Below are positions 9,135 through 16,779 of a DNA stretch of 64,000 bases, one piece after another. The notes under the pieces are model-generated. The model was not told the DNA's origin and ran no database searches. It saw only the letters and a list, made by a program, of their open reading frames with translations. This DNA is from CBDUXT01 sp965371245. GTDB lineage: Bacteria > Planctomycetota > Phycisphaerae > UBA1845. How positions within the stretch are numbered: position 1 is the stretch's first letter; each line of letters opens with the position of its first letter. The position numbers and the translations under genes are program-made. The stretch is from the NCBI GenBank assembly GCA_965371245.1, contig CBDUXT010000020.1, positions 5,826 to 69,825 on the forward strand, read 5' to 3'.

Positions 9135-9923
9135 TCACCACTTGGCCGACGGGTCGATACGACGCACGAGTTGCAGGTCGGTCAACAACTCGGTGAGTGC
9201 CTCGGGATGTCGACCGACGCGCCCGCCGCGGGCCGCCGCGGGTGCATGTGGCGCCGACAGGCCCGCCTGTCCGAGCACCGGCGCCACGGCCGACTCCCAA
9301 TGGCGCTGAAGCTCTTCCTCCTTGGGGCAGATGCCGGCCTGGGCAAGCGTTTCGTCCGCCTCGGTCGGCTCGAAGAGCCCCAGCGCCTGCGGATAGATGC
9401 GATCGAGCGCGTCCTGCATGCGTCGGTGGCTCTCGTCGGTGGCGCTGCCCAGCCGCAACACCCACTGCCGACCATGCATGAGATGATATTTTTCTTCGCT
9501 GCGAAGCTTGCGGGCGACCTGCGCGAGCGGAACGAACGTGCTTTCGCACAGCGCCGTGAGCCGAACGGTCTCGGCCGCGTCATAAAGAAACTGCCGCAGG
9601 ATACAAGAGGCCCAGTCCCGCGCGTTGGGCAGGCTCACCAGCGAGGCGCAGCGCAGTTCCCGCGGCGTTCGCGTAAACACCAAGGTGTCGGGGTCCGGCT
9701 CGCCAAGGTCGTGAAGGATCTGGTAGAGCACCTGGGCGTGGCCCATTTCGTCCTGGGCGATCGAGGAGAAAGCGATGTCTTCTTCAAGAATGGGGGCAAG
9801 ACCCGTCCACTCCGAGGCTCGATGACCGACAATGAGTTCGTCGTCCGCCATTCGATAGAGCAGATTCACAACCGCATCACGGACGGCTGGGGAAAGATCG
9901 TCTACAGACGGCAGAGTCGTCAC
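9135..9923 (-). CDS. paaC: 1,2-phenylacetyl-CoA epoxidase, structural subunit PaaC
   Basis: The product has 262 residues, the usual PaaC length. It has the ferritin-like helical fold with SSIAQDEMGHAQVLYQIL and RSEEKYHLMHGRQWVLRL. PaaC partners the catalytic PaaA in the epoxidase heterodimer. Its start overlaps the end of paaB by four bases (ATGA), and paaD follows after four bases, so the three are translated as a unit. Confidence 0.95.
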   Translation of the reverse strand: MTTLPSVDDLSPAVRDAVVNLLYRMADDELIVGHRASEWTGLAPILEEDIAFSSIAQDEMGHAQVLYQILHDLGEPDPDTLVFTRTPRELRCASLVSLPNARDWASCILRQFLYDAAETVRLTALCESTFVPLAQVARKLRSEEKYHLMHGRQWVLRLGSATDESHRRMQDALDRIYPQALGLFEPTEADETLAQAGICPKEEELQRHWESAVAPVLGQAGLSAPHAPAAARGGRVGRHPEALTELLTDLQLVRRIDPSAKW

Positions 9924-10225
9924 GCCTTGGGCTCCTGCTCTTCCTTGCGTTGCGTGGTCTTTGGGGTCTTGTACCCCCAGGATTCGCGGTAGCTCTTGTC
10001 GGTGTGCCGCTCAAACATGTCGGCGTCCGCATATTCCGTCGCGGTGATCGCCTCAATAGGCACCACCCAGAGGTTCACGCACGCCTGCCGACGGGTGTAC
10101 TGCTCCTTGGCGAGCGTCAGCGCCATCTCCGCGTCCGGCGCGTGCACCGACCCCACGTGGATATGCGGCTCTCCGCGAACCTGTTGATGGAACACCTCGA
10201 AAACGTCCCACTGTGTGTCGGACAT
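9920..10225 (-). CDS. paaB: 1,2-phenylacetyl-CoA epoxidase, subunit PaaB
   Basis: The product has 101 residues and matches PaaB throughout: WDVFEVFHQQVRGEPHIHVG, HAPDAEMALTLAKEQYTRR and the C-terminal DKSYRESWGYK region. PaaB bridges PaaAC heterodimers in the epoxidase complex. The gene overlaps paaC by four bases. It is separated from paaA by a small unrelated gene, which is not the standard paaABCDE arrangement. Confidence 0.95.
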   Translation of the reverse strand: MSDTQWDVFEVFHQQVRGEPHIHVGSVHAPDAEMALTLAKEQYTRRQACVNLWVVPIEAITATEYADADMFERHTDKSYRESWGYKTPKTTQRKEEQEPKA

Positions 10226-10292
10226 GTGTTGCCTCTATGTCGTCATGAGCGTGAGTTCCGGTCGGTGCGTTTTGCGCTGTCTACGCCATACA

Positions 10293-10553
10293 CTACGCTT
10301 TTCTTCGCTTGGCTTGGAGTCGTTCCCCGTTGAGTTGCTCGAATCGAACGATGTGCACGAGCGCACATTGGTCTATCCGCATCACGACTCTCTTGCGCTT
10401 GGGGTCGGGAATCCCGACATACACCGTCGTCCTTCCGAGCATGCACAACTCTGGATGTGCGATGTCATACGTGCGCCCGTCCGTCAGGCAAATGCGGAAC
10501 GGCTCGAAGGGGCGCTTGTCGAGACGTTCCCGAACATCCTTAATTCGCATCAT
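10293..10553 (-). CDS. Small conserved-type hypothetical protein inside the paa operon
   Basis: The product has 86 residues. It contains RPFEPFRICLTDGRTYDIAH followed by MLGRTTVYVGIPDPKRKRV and ends in a basic tail. I recall similar short proteins with an FEPFRI-LTDGR-Y-I-HPE pattern as hypothetical proteins in planctomycetes, but I cannot name a function. It lies between paaA and paaB with gaps of 110 and 67 bases, looser than the rest of the operon, which suggests an insertion. It looks like a compact beta-rich domain. Confidence 0.7.
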   Translation of the reverse strand: MMRIKDVRERLDKRPFEPFRICLTDGRTYDIAHPELCMLGRTTVYVGIPDPKRKRVVMRIDQCALVHIVRFEQLNGERLQAKRRKA

Positions 10554-10663
10554 ATCGAACCACCTCCAGAACTCTGTAGGGTACGCCGTGCGGATACGCC
10601 TCGTTCAGCAAGACGCTTACCTTGGGCACCGCGGCCCCGACCGAACGGATTACGAGCCGCCGA

Positions 10664-11656
10664 TCAGTTTCCGGCCGCAGAGGGCATCGGCACCGGACGA
10701 TTCGCGGCCGCCGCCGCCAGCGCCTCGCGCACCCATCGACCGTCCTCGTGGGCCATCCGACGAACCGCCAGCCGCTCCCCCGTAACAGGCCCCCCCCCGC
10801 GCACCACGCGCAGAAACTCGTCCCAGTCCGGCTCGGTGTAGAGCCAGGCGTTCGTTTCCTTGTCATAGCGCAGCGCCTTGTCCGGCGTGGTCAAACCAAG
10901 GTCGAAGATCTTGGGAACGAACTGACGCAAGAACTGCTGTCGCTGCTCGTCATTGGTCTTGAGCTTGATCTTCCAGCGGACCAACATGGTGGTGTGCGTC
11001 GATACCTTGTCGGCCGGACCATGAAACATCATGATCGGCGCCCACCAACGGTCCAGGGCCTCCTGCAACATCTCCCGCTGAACCTTCGTGCCCGTCGCCA
11101 GCGTCACGCACATCTCGTAGCCGTGCTTCATGTGAAACGCCTCTTCGTAGCAAATGCGCTTCAAGGCTCGGGCGTAGGGACCGTAGGAGCCCTCCGACAT
11201 CATCGTCTGATTGATGATGGCCGCCCCGTCGATCAGCCAGGCGATGATCGCCACGTCCGCCCACGTTTCCGCCGGATAGTGGAAAACGTTCGAGAACTTG
11301 GATTTGCCGTTGATCAGATCTTCGACCATTTGCTCGCGCGAAGGACCCAGTGTCTCGGCCGCACGATAGAGAAGCTGTGCGTGGCCGACCTCGTCTTGCA
11401 CCTTGGCGACCAGGGCGAGCTTCCGCTTAAGAGTGGGCGCATGCGGGATCCACTTGCCCTCTGGCAACGCCCCGCAGATTTCGCTGTTGGCATGAACGTG
11501 AATCAGCCGGATCAACTGGTTGCGATAGTCGTCGGGCATCCAGTCGGCCGGCTCGATCTTCTCGCCCCGGTTGATCCGTGCCTCGAAGTCGGCCAGCTTC
11601 CGGTCGTATTCCTCGCGCGACAGCCCTCGCAGGTTCTTCTCGATTGCTGAAACCAT
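10664..11656 (-). CDS. paaA: 1,2-phenylacetyl-CoA epoxidase, catalytic subunit PaaA
   Basis: The product has 330 residues. ATG 11656 is preceded by GGGAG at good spacing. The di-iron ligands lie in LVAKVQDEVGHAQLLYRAAE (ExxH) and CYEEAFHMKHGYEM. PaaA carries the di-iron centre that inserts oxygen into the ring of phenylacetyl-CoA. The order tetR-paaA-orf-paaB-paaC-paaD is co-directional. The reductase PaaE is absent from the window, so electrons must come from a protein encoded elsewhere. Confidence 0.96.
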   Translation of the reverse strand: MVSAIEKNLRGLSREEYDRKLADFEARINRGEKIEPADWMPDDYRNQLIRLIHVHANSEICGALPEGKWIPHAPTLKRKLALVAKVQDEVGHAQLLYRAAETLGPSREQMVEDLINGKSKFSNVFHYPAETWADVAIIAWLIDGAAIINQTMMSEGSYGPYARALKRICYEEAFHMKHGYEMCVTLATGTKVQREMLQEALDRWWAPIMMFHGPADKVSTHTTMLVRWKIKLKTNDEQRQQFLRQFVPKIFDLGLTTPDKALRYDKETNAWLYTEPDWDEFLRVVRGGGPVTGERLAVRRMAHEDGRWVREALAAAAANRPVPMPSAAGN

Positions 11657-11699
11657 TCGTGTCTCCCGTGAAGGCCGCCCACACCGTGCGGATGGACAG

Positions 11700-12287
11700 C
11701 TATGGACCCGCGCGGCGGAGTCCGTTGAACAGCATGTCTGTCAGCTTCCTGGCGATCTCCTCCGGTGTCATGGGTCCGTCGGCACGGTACCACTGATACA
11801 CCCAGTTGATCGATGAAAGAATCAACAGCGTAGCGAACTTCTCATCGATGTCGGCAAAAATGCCATCCCTGATGCACTGATGAACCAGGCTACGAAGGAG
11901 CCCCTCATACTTGTCGCGCCGCGCTGCGAACTCGCTGCGCCGAGGCTCGCTGAGATGCCGCCACTGCGTGGTGTACACCGACGCGGACAACGCGCTCTTC
12001 GTGATGACCCCCACGTGCGCGGCGATCACCCGGCGAAGTTTCTCCGTCGAAACCAAGTCGGCTTCAACGATCGGCGTGACCGCCGCGAAGTAGGCGTCGG
12101 CCGCTCGGTTGACGATCTCGAAGAGAAGGTCTTCCTTCGTCTCGATGTGGGCATAGAGGCTGCCGGCCTTGATCTGGAGGGCGTCGGCAATCTCGCGAAC
12201 GCTCGTGGCGTGATAGCCGCGCTCGGCGAACATCACCTCGGCCGCGGCGAGAACCTCGTCTTTCCGTTGTAGAGTCGTCTCGGACAT
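11700..12287 (-). CDS. TetR/AcrR family transcriptional regulator of the paa operon
   Basis: The product has 195 residues. The N-terminal helix-turn-helix is typical (MFAERGYHATSVREIADALQ and GSLYAHIETKEDLLFEI), with a C-terminal ligand-binding domain. It is first in the operon, 43 bases before paaA. TetR-family PaaR proteins that sense phenylacetyl-CoA are known, but I infer this ligand only from position. A palindrome immediately downstream of its predicted transcription start suggests autoregulation. Confidence 0.9.
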   Translation of the reverse strand: MSETTLQRKDEVLAAAEVMFAERGYHATSVREIADALQIKAGSLYAHIETKEDLLFEIVNRAADAYFAAVTPIVEADLVSTEKLRRVIAAHVGVITKSALSASVYTTQWRHLSEPRRSEFAARRDKYEGLLRSLVHQCIRDGIFADIDEKFATLLILSSINWVYQWYRADGPMTPEEIARKLTDMLFNGLRRAGP

Positions 12288-12308
12288 GGCCTTATACGTT
12301 CATCCTAA

Positions 12309-12318
12309 CAAGCGCTTG
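12309..12318. promoter_or_regulatory. Palindromic operator candidate for the TetR regulator
   Basis: CAAGCGCTTG is a perfect 10-base palindrome. It lies just downstream of the predicted transcription start of the tetR-paa operon, where a bound repressor would block transcription. No second copy was noticed in the operon. Confidence 0.6.
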
Positions 12319-12328
12319 CTTTAATCAT

Positions 12329-12356
12329 ACTTTACATGATGGATCGGGGCTGTCAA
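12329..12356 (-). promoter_or_regulatory. Sigma70-type promoter of the tetR-paa operon
   Basis: On the - strand, TTGACA (12356-12351) is a perfect -35 hexamer and is separated by 16 bases from TAAAGT (12334-12329). Transcription would begin near 12322, about 35 bases before the tetR start codon and immediately before the CAAGCGCTTG palindrome. Confidence 0.65.
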
Positions 12357-12398
12357 GAGGGATGTCGCGCAGGGTATTTGGTTGGCAGGCGCACAATC

Positions 12399-12425
12399 AG
12401 AGCCGCAGGCGCCAGCCTGCGGACC
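12399..12425. repeat. Dispersed palindromic repeat, family R5 (half copy)
   Basis: GCAGGCGCCAGCCTGCGGAC follows CAGAGCC. The core GCAGGCGCCAGCCTGC is nearly self-complementary. Related sequence occurs at 17932-18007 and 41733-41807. This copy lies six bases beyond the TAG stop of the DUF1559 gene. Confidence 0.7.
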
Positions 12426-12430
12426 CAGCG

Positions 12431-13387
12431 CTACCGTGATCGACGGGCCTTAATGGCGATCTCGTCGTAGGCCTCGCCGTTCCAAAGCTTGTTGGTGGCC
12501 GTGTAGCTTCCCGCCAACGAGTCCTTCACCGGCACCGGGACACCGTCGTCGTTGAGTTGATAGCCCAAATCGGAGGGCGTTTTCGGGTCGGCGTGGCCGT
12601 CCACGAACACGACATGCGCGAACTTGCCATGACGCGCTTCGACGGGCGAGTATTGATACAGCTCCGGATCGACGTTGGTACTCACGTCACCGGACCCCGG
12701 GCCGAAGCGCGTCGCTCCTGCCTCGACCGCCAAGCGCGGTGGATCGAGCGTGTACGAGTGTTTGCCGTGGCGTCGCCCCGCCCCGCGGCTGTCCGCGATC
12801 AGCACCGTTTGACCGGCCGAGCGAATGCGATGCAGCCCCAAGGGGAAGTTATCCCACCGCTCGTCGTCCGTGTCCTGCCGTGAGTTGCCTAGATACTGGT
12901 AGTTGTAGCCGTACGCGCCGTTGCGGACGTCGCGCTCGAACTCATCCGCGAAACTCGGGCAGGTGAAATACTTGTTGGTCATCTCCCGGCCGGATTCGCC
13001 GTCGATGCCCACGGATTTGTCACCGAAGCTGCCCGTTGAGTCGATCTCGTCGAGGAAGGGCTCCGGATCAATCACCGGTCCGACCTCCTGGGAATCCAGA
13101 AACCATTGCCAACGCGGCTTGCTGCGTCCCCAGCTGTTCACGTACGTCTCGGAGCCACTCCGAGACCTACCGTTCTTGAGTCGAAACGGTGGGAACCGGT
13201 CGCCGTTGTCGTTCATGTACAGCGTCATGCCGGTGCCCAGCCGCTTGAGGTTGGCCAGACAGACGCTCGCCTTGGCCTGGTTCCGGGCGGCCGACAGCGA
13301 TGGCAAGAGGATGGATACCAAGAGCGAGATGATCGAGATGACAACGAGCAACTCGATAAGGGTGAACGCGTTCCGTCTTCGAATCAT
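12431..13387 (-). CDS. DUF1559 family prepilin-like (type II secretion-like) protein
   Basis: The product has 318 residues. I start at ATG 13387 because AGGAG lies eight bases upstream; the frame is open for 26 more codons without a signal. The N-terminus NAFTLIELLVVISIISLLVS is a type IV prepilin-like methylation and membrane motif. The C-terminal region contains HGKFAHVVFVDGH, the H-x9-DG motif of DUF1559 proteins, which are greatly expanded in planctomycetes. These are thought to be surface or pseudopilus-like proteins, with no role proven for most. Its promoter is flanked by two matching inverted repeats, so it may be specifically regulated. Confidence 0.92.
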   Translation of the reverse strand: MIRRRNAFTLIELLVVISIISLLVSILLPSLSAARNQAKASVCLANLKRLGTGMTLYMNDNGDRFPPFRLKNGRSRSGSETYVNSWGRSKPRWQWFLDSQEVGPVIDPEPFLDEIDSTGSFGDKSVGIDGESGREMTNKYFTCPSFADEFERDVRNGAYGYNYQYLGNSRQDTDDERWDNFPLGLHRIRSAGQTVLIADSRGAGRRHGKHSYTLDPPRLAVEAGATRFGPGSGDVSTNVDPELYQYSPVEARHGKFAHVVFVDGHADPKTPSDLGYQLNDDGVPVPVKDSLAGSYTATNKLWNGEAYDEIAIKARRSR

Positions 13388-13470
13388 GGCTTGAACTCCT
13401 GTTTCGGTCGCCGATTCATAGGTCGTGTTAGTCTTCGCCTGCACCGCGCCATGCGGCAGGATCACTACTT

Positions 13471-13493
13471 GTATTGAGATTGGTTCTCAATAC
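13471..13493. promoter_or_regulatory. Inverted-repeat operator candidate 1
   Basis: GTATTGAGA-TTGGT-TCTCAATAC is a perfect inverted repeat with 9-base arms and a 5-base spacer. It covers the predicted transcription start of the DUF1559 gene. A second site with the same ATTGAGA-N5-TCTCAAT core lies at 13546-13564. Confidence 0.7.
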
Positions 13494-13501
13494 TGTCCAA
13501 C

Positions 13502-13529
13502 ATTATCGCATATATCGAGCGAAATCAAC
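13502..13529 (-). promoter_or_regulatory. Promoter candidate of the DUF1559 gene
   Basis: On the - strand GTTGAT (13529-13524) or TTGATT (13528-13523) stands 16 or 15 bases before GATAAT (13507-13502). The -10 box is one base from consensus. It lies between two inverted repeats, one at the start site and one just upstream of -35. The leader would be about 110 bases. Confidence 0.55.
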
Positions 13530-13545
13530 CGTCTGGTGAAGCAAA

Positions 13546-13564
13546 ATTGAGACCATGTCTCAAT
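13546..13564. promoter_or_regulatory. Inverted-repeat operator candidate 2
   Basis: ATTGAGAC-CAT-GTCTCAAT is a perfect inverted repeat with 8-base arms in 19 bases, the length of a Fur-type site. It shares ATTGAGA-N5-TCTCAAT with the site at 13471-13493. It lies between the DUF1559 promoter and hemL, so it could act on either side. Confidence 0.7.
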
Positions 13565-13910
13565 ATTTCTACGATATTTGCCGGAAACCGCTCGCCTCGG
13601 TCGGACGCCTGGGTTGCCGCGCGATCGCGCCCGGTTTCACCACAACCATGCCCGCCAGATACGATCCTGCCCGGGTTACGGCGCGGCCCTCTGCGCCGTA
13701 CGTCACACCCCTCCGCGCGATTTCGCGCACGTCCCGTCGCACAGGCTGCGGTACGGCGTTTGCAAATCGTTTGCCGGTTGGACGAGCCCTTTCGGCGCCT
13801 CGGTGGTCTCGCGTTCGTCGCGATGCCGGCGCACTGCATTCGCCGCGGCTTCGGTGGACGCTACACTGCCCGGTGACCACCATGACGCCAAGCGGAGAAG
13901 AGACGAACCG

Positions 13911-15221
13911 GTGAGGTCCACTTTGACAACGACGTCTCGCGCGCGATCGGCCGAACTGTTCGCCGGCGCCGGGAAAGTTCTGGTCGGCGGCGTGAACAGC
14001 CCGGTACGCGCCTTCCGCGCCGTCGGCGGCGAGCCGGTGTTCGTTCAGCGCGCCGAGGGAGCCTACATCCACGACGTGGACGGCAACCGGTACGTCGATT
14101 GGGTCGGCAGTTGGGGTCCGGCCATCGTCGGTCATGCGCACCCGGCGGTCGTCGAGGCGGTTCAACAAGCGGCGGCCCGCGGGCTGAGCTTTGGGGCGTG
14201 CTGCGCCGCCGAGGCGGAATTGGCCGGAATCATTGTCGGCGCCATTCCCTCCATCGAGATGCTTCGGCTGGTCAGCAGCGGAACCGAAGCCTCGATGAGT
14301 GCCATACGACTGGCACGCGCGGTAACGGGCCGATCTCGCATACTCAAGTTCATTGGATGCTACCACGGCCACGTTGACTCCCTTCTCGTGGCCGCCGGCT
14401 CGGGCGCGGCGACCTTCGGGGTTCCCGACTCCGCCGGCGTGCCTCCGGCGTTCGCCCAATCAACCCTGCCGGCACCCTACAACGACGCGGCGGCCGTGGA
14501 CCGGATCATGACCGATCACGGCGAGGACGTGGCCGGGATCATTGTCGAGCCCATCGCCGGAAACATGGGCTTTGTCGAGCCGGCGGAAGGGTTCCTCCGG
14601 TCGCTACGACAGGCCTGCGACCGGCATCAGGCATTGCTCATCTTCGACGAGGTGATGACCGGGTTTCGCATTGGATGGGGCGGCTACCAGAACCTGTGCG
14701 ACGTCAAGGCGGACCTGACCTGTCTGGGAAAGGTGATCGGCGGCGGGATGCCGGTGGCCGCCTACGGCGGGTCGAAAAGCATCATGGAGCACGTCAGCCC
14801 GATGGGGCCCGCCTATCAGGCCGGCACGCTCAGCGGCAACCCGCTCGGCATGGCGTCGGGCATCGCAACGCTAGGTCTCTGCCAAGCGGACGGCTTCTAC
14901 GGGCGTCTACAAGAGAAGGCGCTGCGGTTGACGAAGGGATTGCGCGACGCGGCGACAGCGGCCGGCGTCTCGCTACACGTCGGCGCCCGTGGCGGCATGT
15001 TCGGCATGGCACTGAGCGACAAACCCGTGTGCAATTTCGACGACGCAAAGGCGTGCGACCACGAGCGATACGCCACGTTCTTCCGAGAAATGCTCGATCG
15101 CGGCGTCTGGCTACCACCGTCCGGCTACGAAGCGATGTTCATCTCCGCAGCGCACGACGACGAGGCCATCGCGGTGACGCTCGATGCGGCCGAGAAAAGC
15201 TTCGCGAAGTTGGCGCCATGA
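13911..15221 (+). CDS. hemL: Glutamate-1-semialdehyde 2,1-aminomutase
   Basis: The product has 436 residues, normal for the family. I use GTG 13911, with a GGAGAAG-type site about 10 bases upstream; the frame is open 333 bases further but that part is low-quality sequence with no homology. Motifs are KVLVGGVNSPVRAFRAVGG, FDEVMTGFRIGWGGYQ and LTCLGKVIGGGMPVAAYGG, whose lysine holds pyridoxal phosphate. It converts glutamate-1-semialdehyde to 5-aminolevulinate in the C5 heme pathway. Its stop overlaps the hemC start (ATGA), so hemL-hemC-hemD form an operon. Confidence 0.96.
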   Translation: MRSTLTTTSRARSAELFAGAGKVLVGGVNSPVRAFRAVGGEPVFVQRAEGAYIHDVDGNRYVDWVGSWGPAIVGHAHPAVVEAVQQAAARGLSFGACCAAEAELAGIIVGAIPSIEMLRLVSSGTEASMSAIRLARAVTGRSRILKFIGCYHGHVDSLLVAAGSGAATFGVPDSAGVPPAFAQSTLPAPYNDAAAVDRIMTDHGEDVAGIIVEPIAGNMGFVEPAEGFLRSLRQACDRHQALLIFDEVMTGFRIGWGGYQNLCDVKADLTCLGKVIGGGMPVAAYGGSKSIMEHVSPMGPAYQAGTLSGNPLGMASGIATLGLCQADGFYGRLQEKALRLTKGLRDAATAAGVSLHVGARGGMFGMALSDKPVCNFDDAKACDHERYATFFREMLDRGVWLPPSGYEAMFISAAHDDEAIAVTLDAAEKSFAKLAP

Positions 15222-16108
15222 CCACGCTGAGCCTCGGTACGCGCGGCAGCGACCTGGCGCTGTGGCAGTCCCGATGGTTCGCCCGGCGACTCGAGGCCAC
15301 TCACTCCGGCCTGGTCATCGAAGAGGTCATCCTTCAGACGCATGGTGACATCGCCACGACACAGCGATTCGACCGCGATTGGCCGGTCGGTGGTTTCGTA
15401 GGGGCGATCGAACAGGCGCTGGCGGCTGGCGAAATCGATCTGGCCGTCCACAGCTTCAAGGATCTTCAGACGGCCGTCACCGCCGGGCTGACGATCGCCG
15501 CGATTCCCGGGCGCGAGGCGGCCCACGACGTTCTGGTCACGCCAAAAGCGATCACCCTGGATGATGTCGGCGACGGGTTCCGGCTGGGCACCAGCAGTCC
15601 GCGACGAATGGCGCAGTTTCGCCGCCTCGGTGACATCGAGATCGTGGAGATTCGCGGCAACGTGGCCACCCGAATCGCCAAGCTTGAACGCGAGAACCTC
15701 GACGGCGTGGTGCTTGCGGCCGCGGGGCTCAACCGGCTGGACCTTCGCCCAGTTCATCGCATCGACCTGCCGATGGACCGGTTCGTGCCCTCGCCCGCGC
15801 AGGGCGCGTTGGCGATCCAGGTGCGGGAAGGCAGTGAGGCCGCAGCGCTTGTCGAGATTCTGGACGACCCGTCGGTCCGCCGCGTGGTGACGGCCGAGCG
15901 GAGCTTCCTGCGGGCGATCGGTGCCGGTTGCCATGTTCCTGTCGGGGCGCTGGCCTCGCTGAACGGCGTATCGATTTCCCTGCACGGACAGCTCTTCGGC
16001 GAGGACCAACTGCGCTTGGCCGAGGGCACCGAAACCGGGGACGATCCCGAAGCGGTCGGACGGCAACTGGCCGATCGTCTCCAGCGCGAGCTGAAGGAAT
16101 CGGCATGA
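15218..16108 (+). CDS. hemC: Porphobilinogen deaminase (hydroxymethylbilane synthase)
   Basis: The product has 296 residues. The start ATG 15218 overlaps the hemL stop by four bases. LGTRGSDLALWQSRWFARRL at the N-terminus and AIGAGCHVPVGA with Cys238, the dipyrromethane attachment site, are diagnostic. HDVLV and SPRRMAQF (Arg residues for substrate carboxylates) are also present. It polymerises four porphobilinogens to hydroxymethylbilane. The end overlaps the hemD start (ATGA). Confidence 0.96.
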   Translation: MTTLSLGTRGSDLALWQSRWFARRLEATHSGLVIEEVILQTHGDIATTQRFDRDWPVGGFVGAIEQALAAGEIDLAVHSFKDLQTAVTAGLTIAAIPGREAAHDVLVTPKAITLDDVGDGFRLGTSSPRRMAQFRRLGDIEIVEIRGNVATRIAKLERENLDGVVLAAAGLNRLDLRPVHRIDLPMDRFVPSPAQGALAIQVREGSEAAALVEILDDPSVRRVVTAERSFLRAIGAGCHVPVGALASLNGVSISLHGQLFGEDQLRLAEGTETGDDPEAVGRQLADRLQRELKESA

Positions 16109-16779
16109 ACGTCTGGGTCACGCGCGACGAAGACTCGGGCGGATCCCTGTCCGCGGCGCTGAGTGCCGAGGGCTTGACACCGGTGCTCGAACCGGTCGTA
16201 ATGCGCCGGCTCATCGACAATGCGGCCGGCGCCATCGCAGCGCTGGGTCCTAACGATTGGCTGGTGCTCACCAGCGTCTTCGCGGTCCAGTCTGTCCCGC
16301 AAGACCCGGCGCGCGTCCCACGCGTGGCCGTCATCGGAGAGGAATCGGGTCGCGTCGCCCGTTCGCGCGGGTTTCGCGTGGAACTCATCAGCCCACGGCA
16401 CGGCGCGAAGAGTCTCTTCGATGCGCTCGAACAGGTCGCCCAGCGGGGGAGAATACTCTACCCGCGTTCGTCGCGTGCGACGCAGCCAAGGGCCTGGCCC
16501 GGCGTTGAGTTGCAGTCCCCGGTGATGTATGAAACGACACGGCGTGATTTCGATCAAGGCGTGGTCGATCGGGTGGATGTGGTGTCGGTGGCCAGCCCAT
16601 CCGCGGTTGAGGCGGTCGGTGCGGTCGATCGACCCTTCGCCAGCATCGGCCCGACGACGTCGGCCGCGATCCGCGCCCTCGGCGTTTCGCCCCGGATCGA
16701 AGCCCCAAAGCGAAGCTTCCGCTCACTCGCGCAAGCCATCGCCGCCTACGCCGACGACTCTCGCCACCAGCGAGCATAG
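16105..16779 (+). CDS. hemD: Uroporphyrinogen-III synthase
   Basis: The product has 224 residues. The frame starts at ATG 16105, four bases inside the end of hemC. Uroporphyrinogen-III synthases are poorly conserved; here NVWVTRDEDSGGSLSAAL, WLVLTSVFAVQSV, VAVIGEESGRVARSRGF and FASIGPTTSAAIRALG match the family pattern (VWVTRP, TSxxAV, IGxxTA). It closes hydroxymethylbilane to uroporphyrinogen III. It is somewhat short. Its last 34 bases overlap the end of convergent hemB, so the two cannot have a separate terminator between them. Confidence 0.85.
   Translation: MNVWVTRDEDSGGSLSAALSAEGLTPVLEPVVMRRLIDNAAGAIAALGPNDWLVLTSVFAVQSVPQDPARVPRVAVIGEESGRVARSRGFRVELISPRHGAKSLFDALEQVAQRGRILYPRSSRATQPRAWPGVELQSPVMYETTRRDFDQGVVDRVDVVSVASPSAVEAVGAVDRPFASIGPTTSAAIRALGVSPRIEAPKRSFRSLAQAIAAYADDSRHQRA

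Noticed and set aside
13578..13910. N-terminal extension of hemL by about 110 codons
   Set aside because: The added residues have no similarity to the family and include no ribosome-binding site; GTG 13911 gives the normal length.
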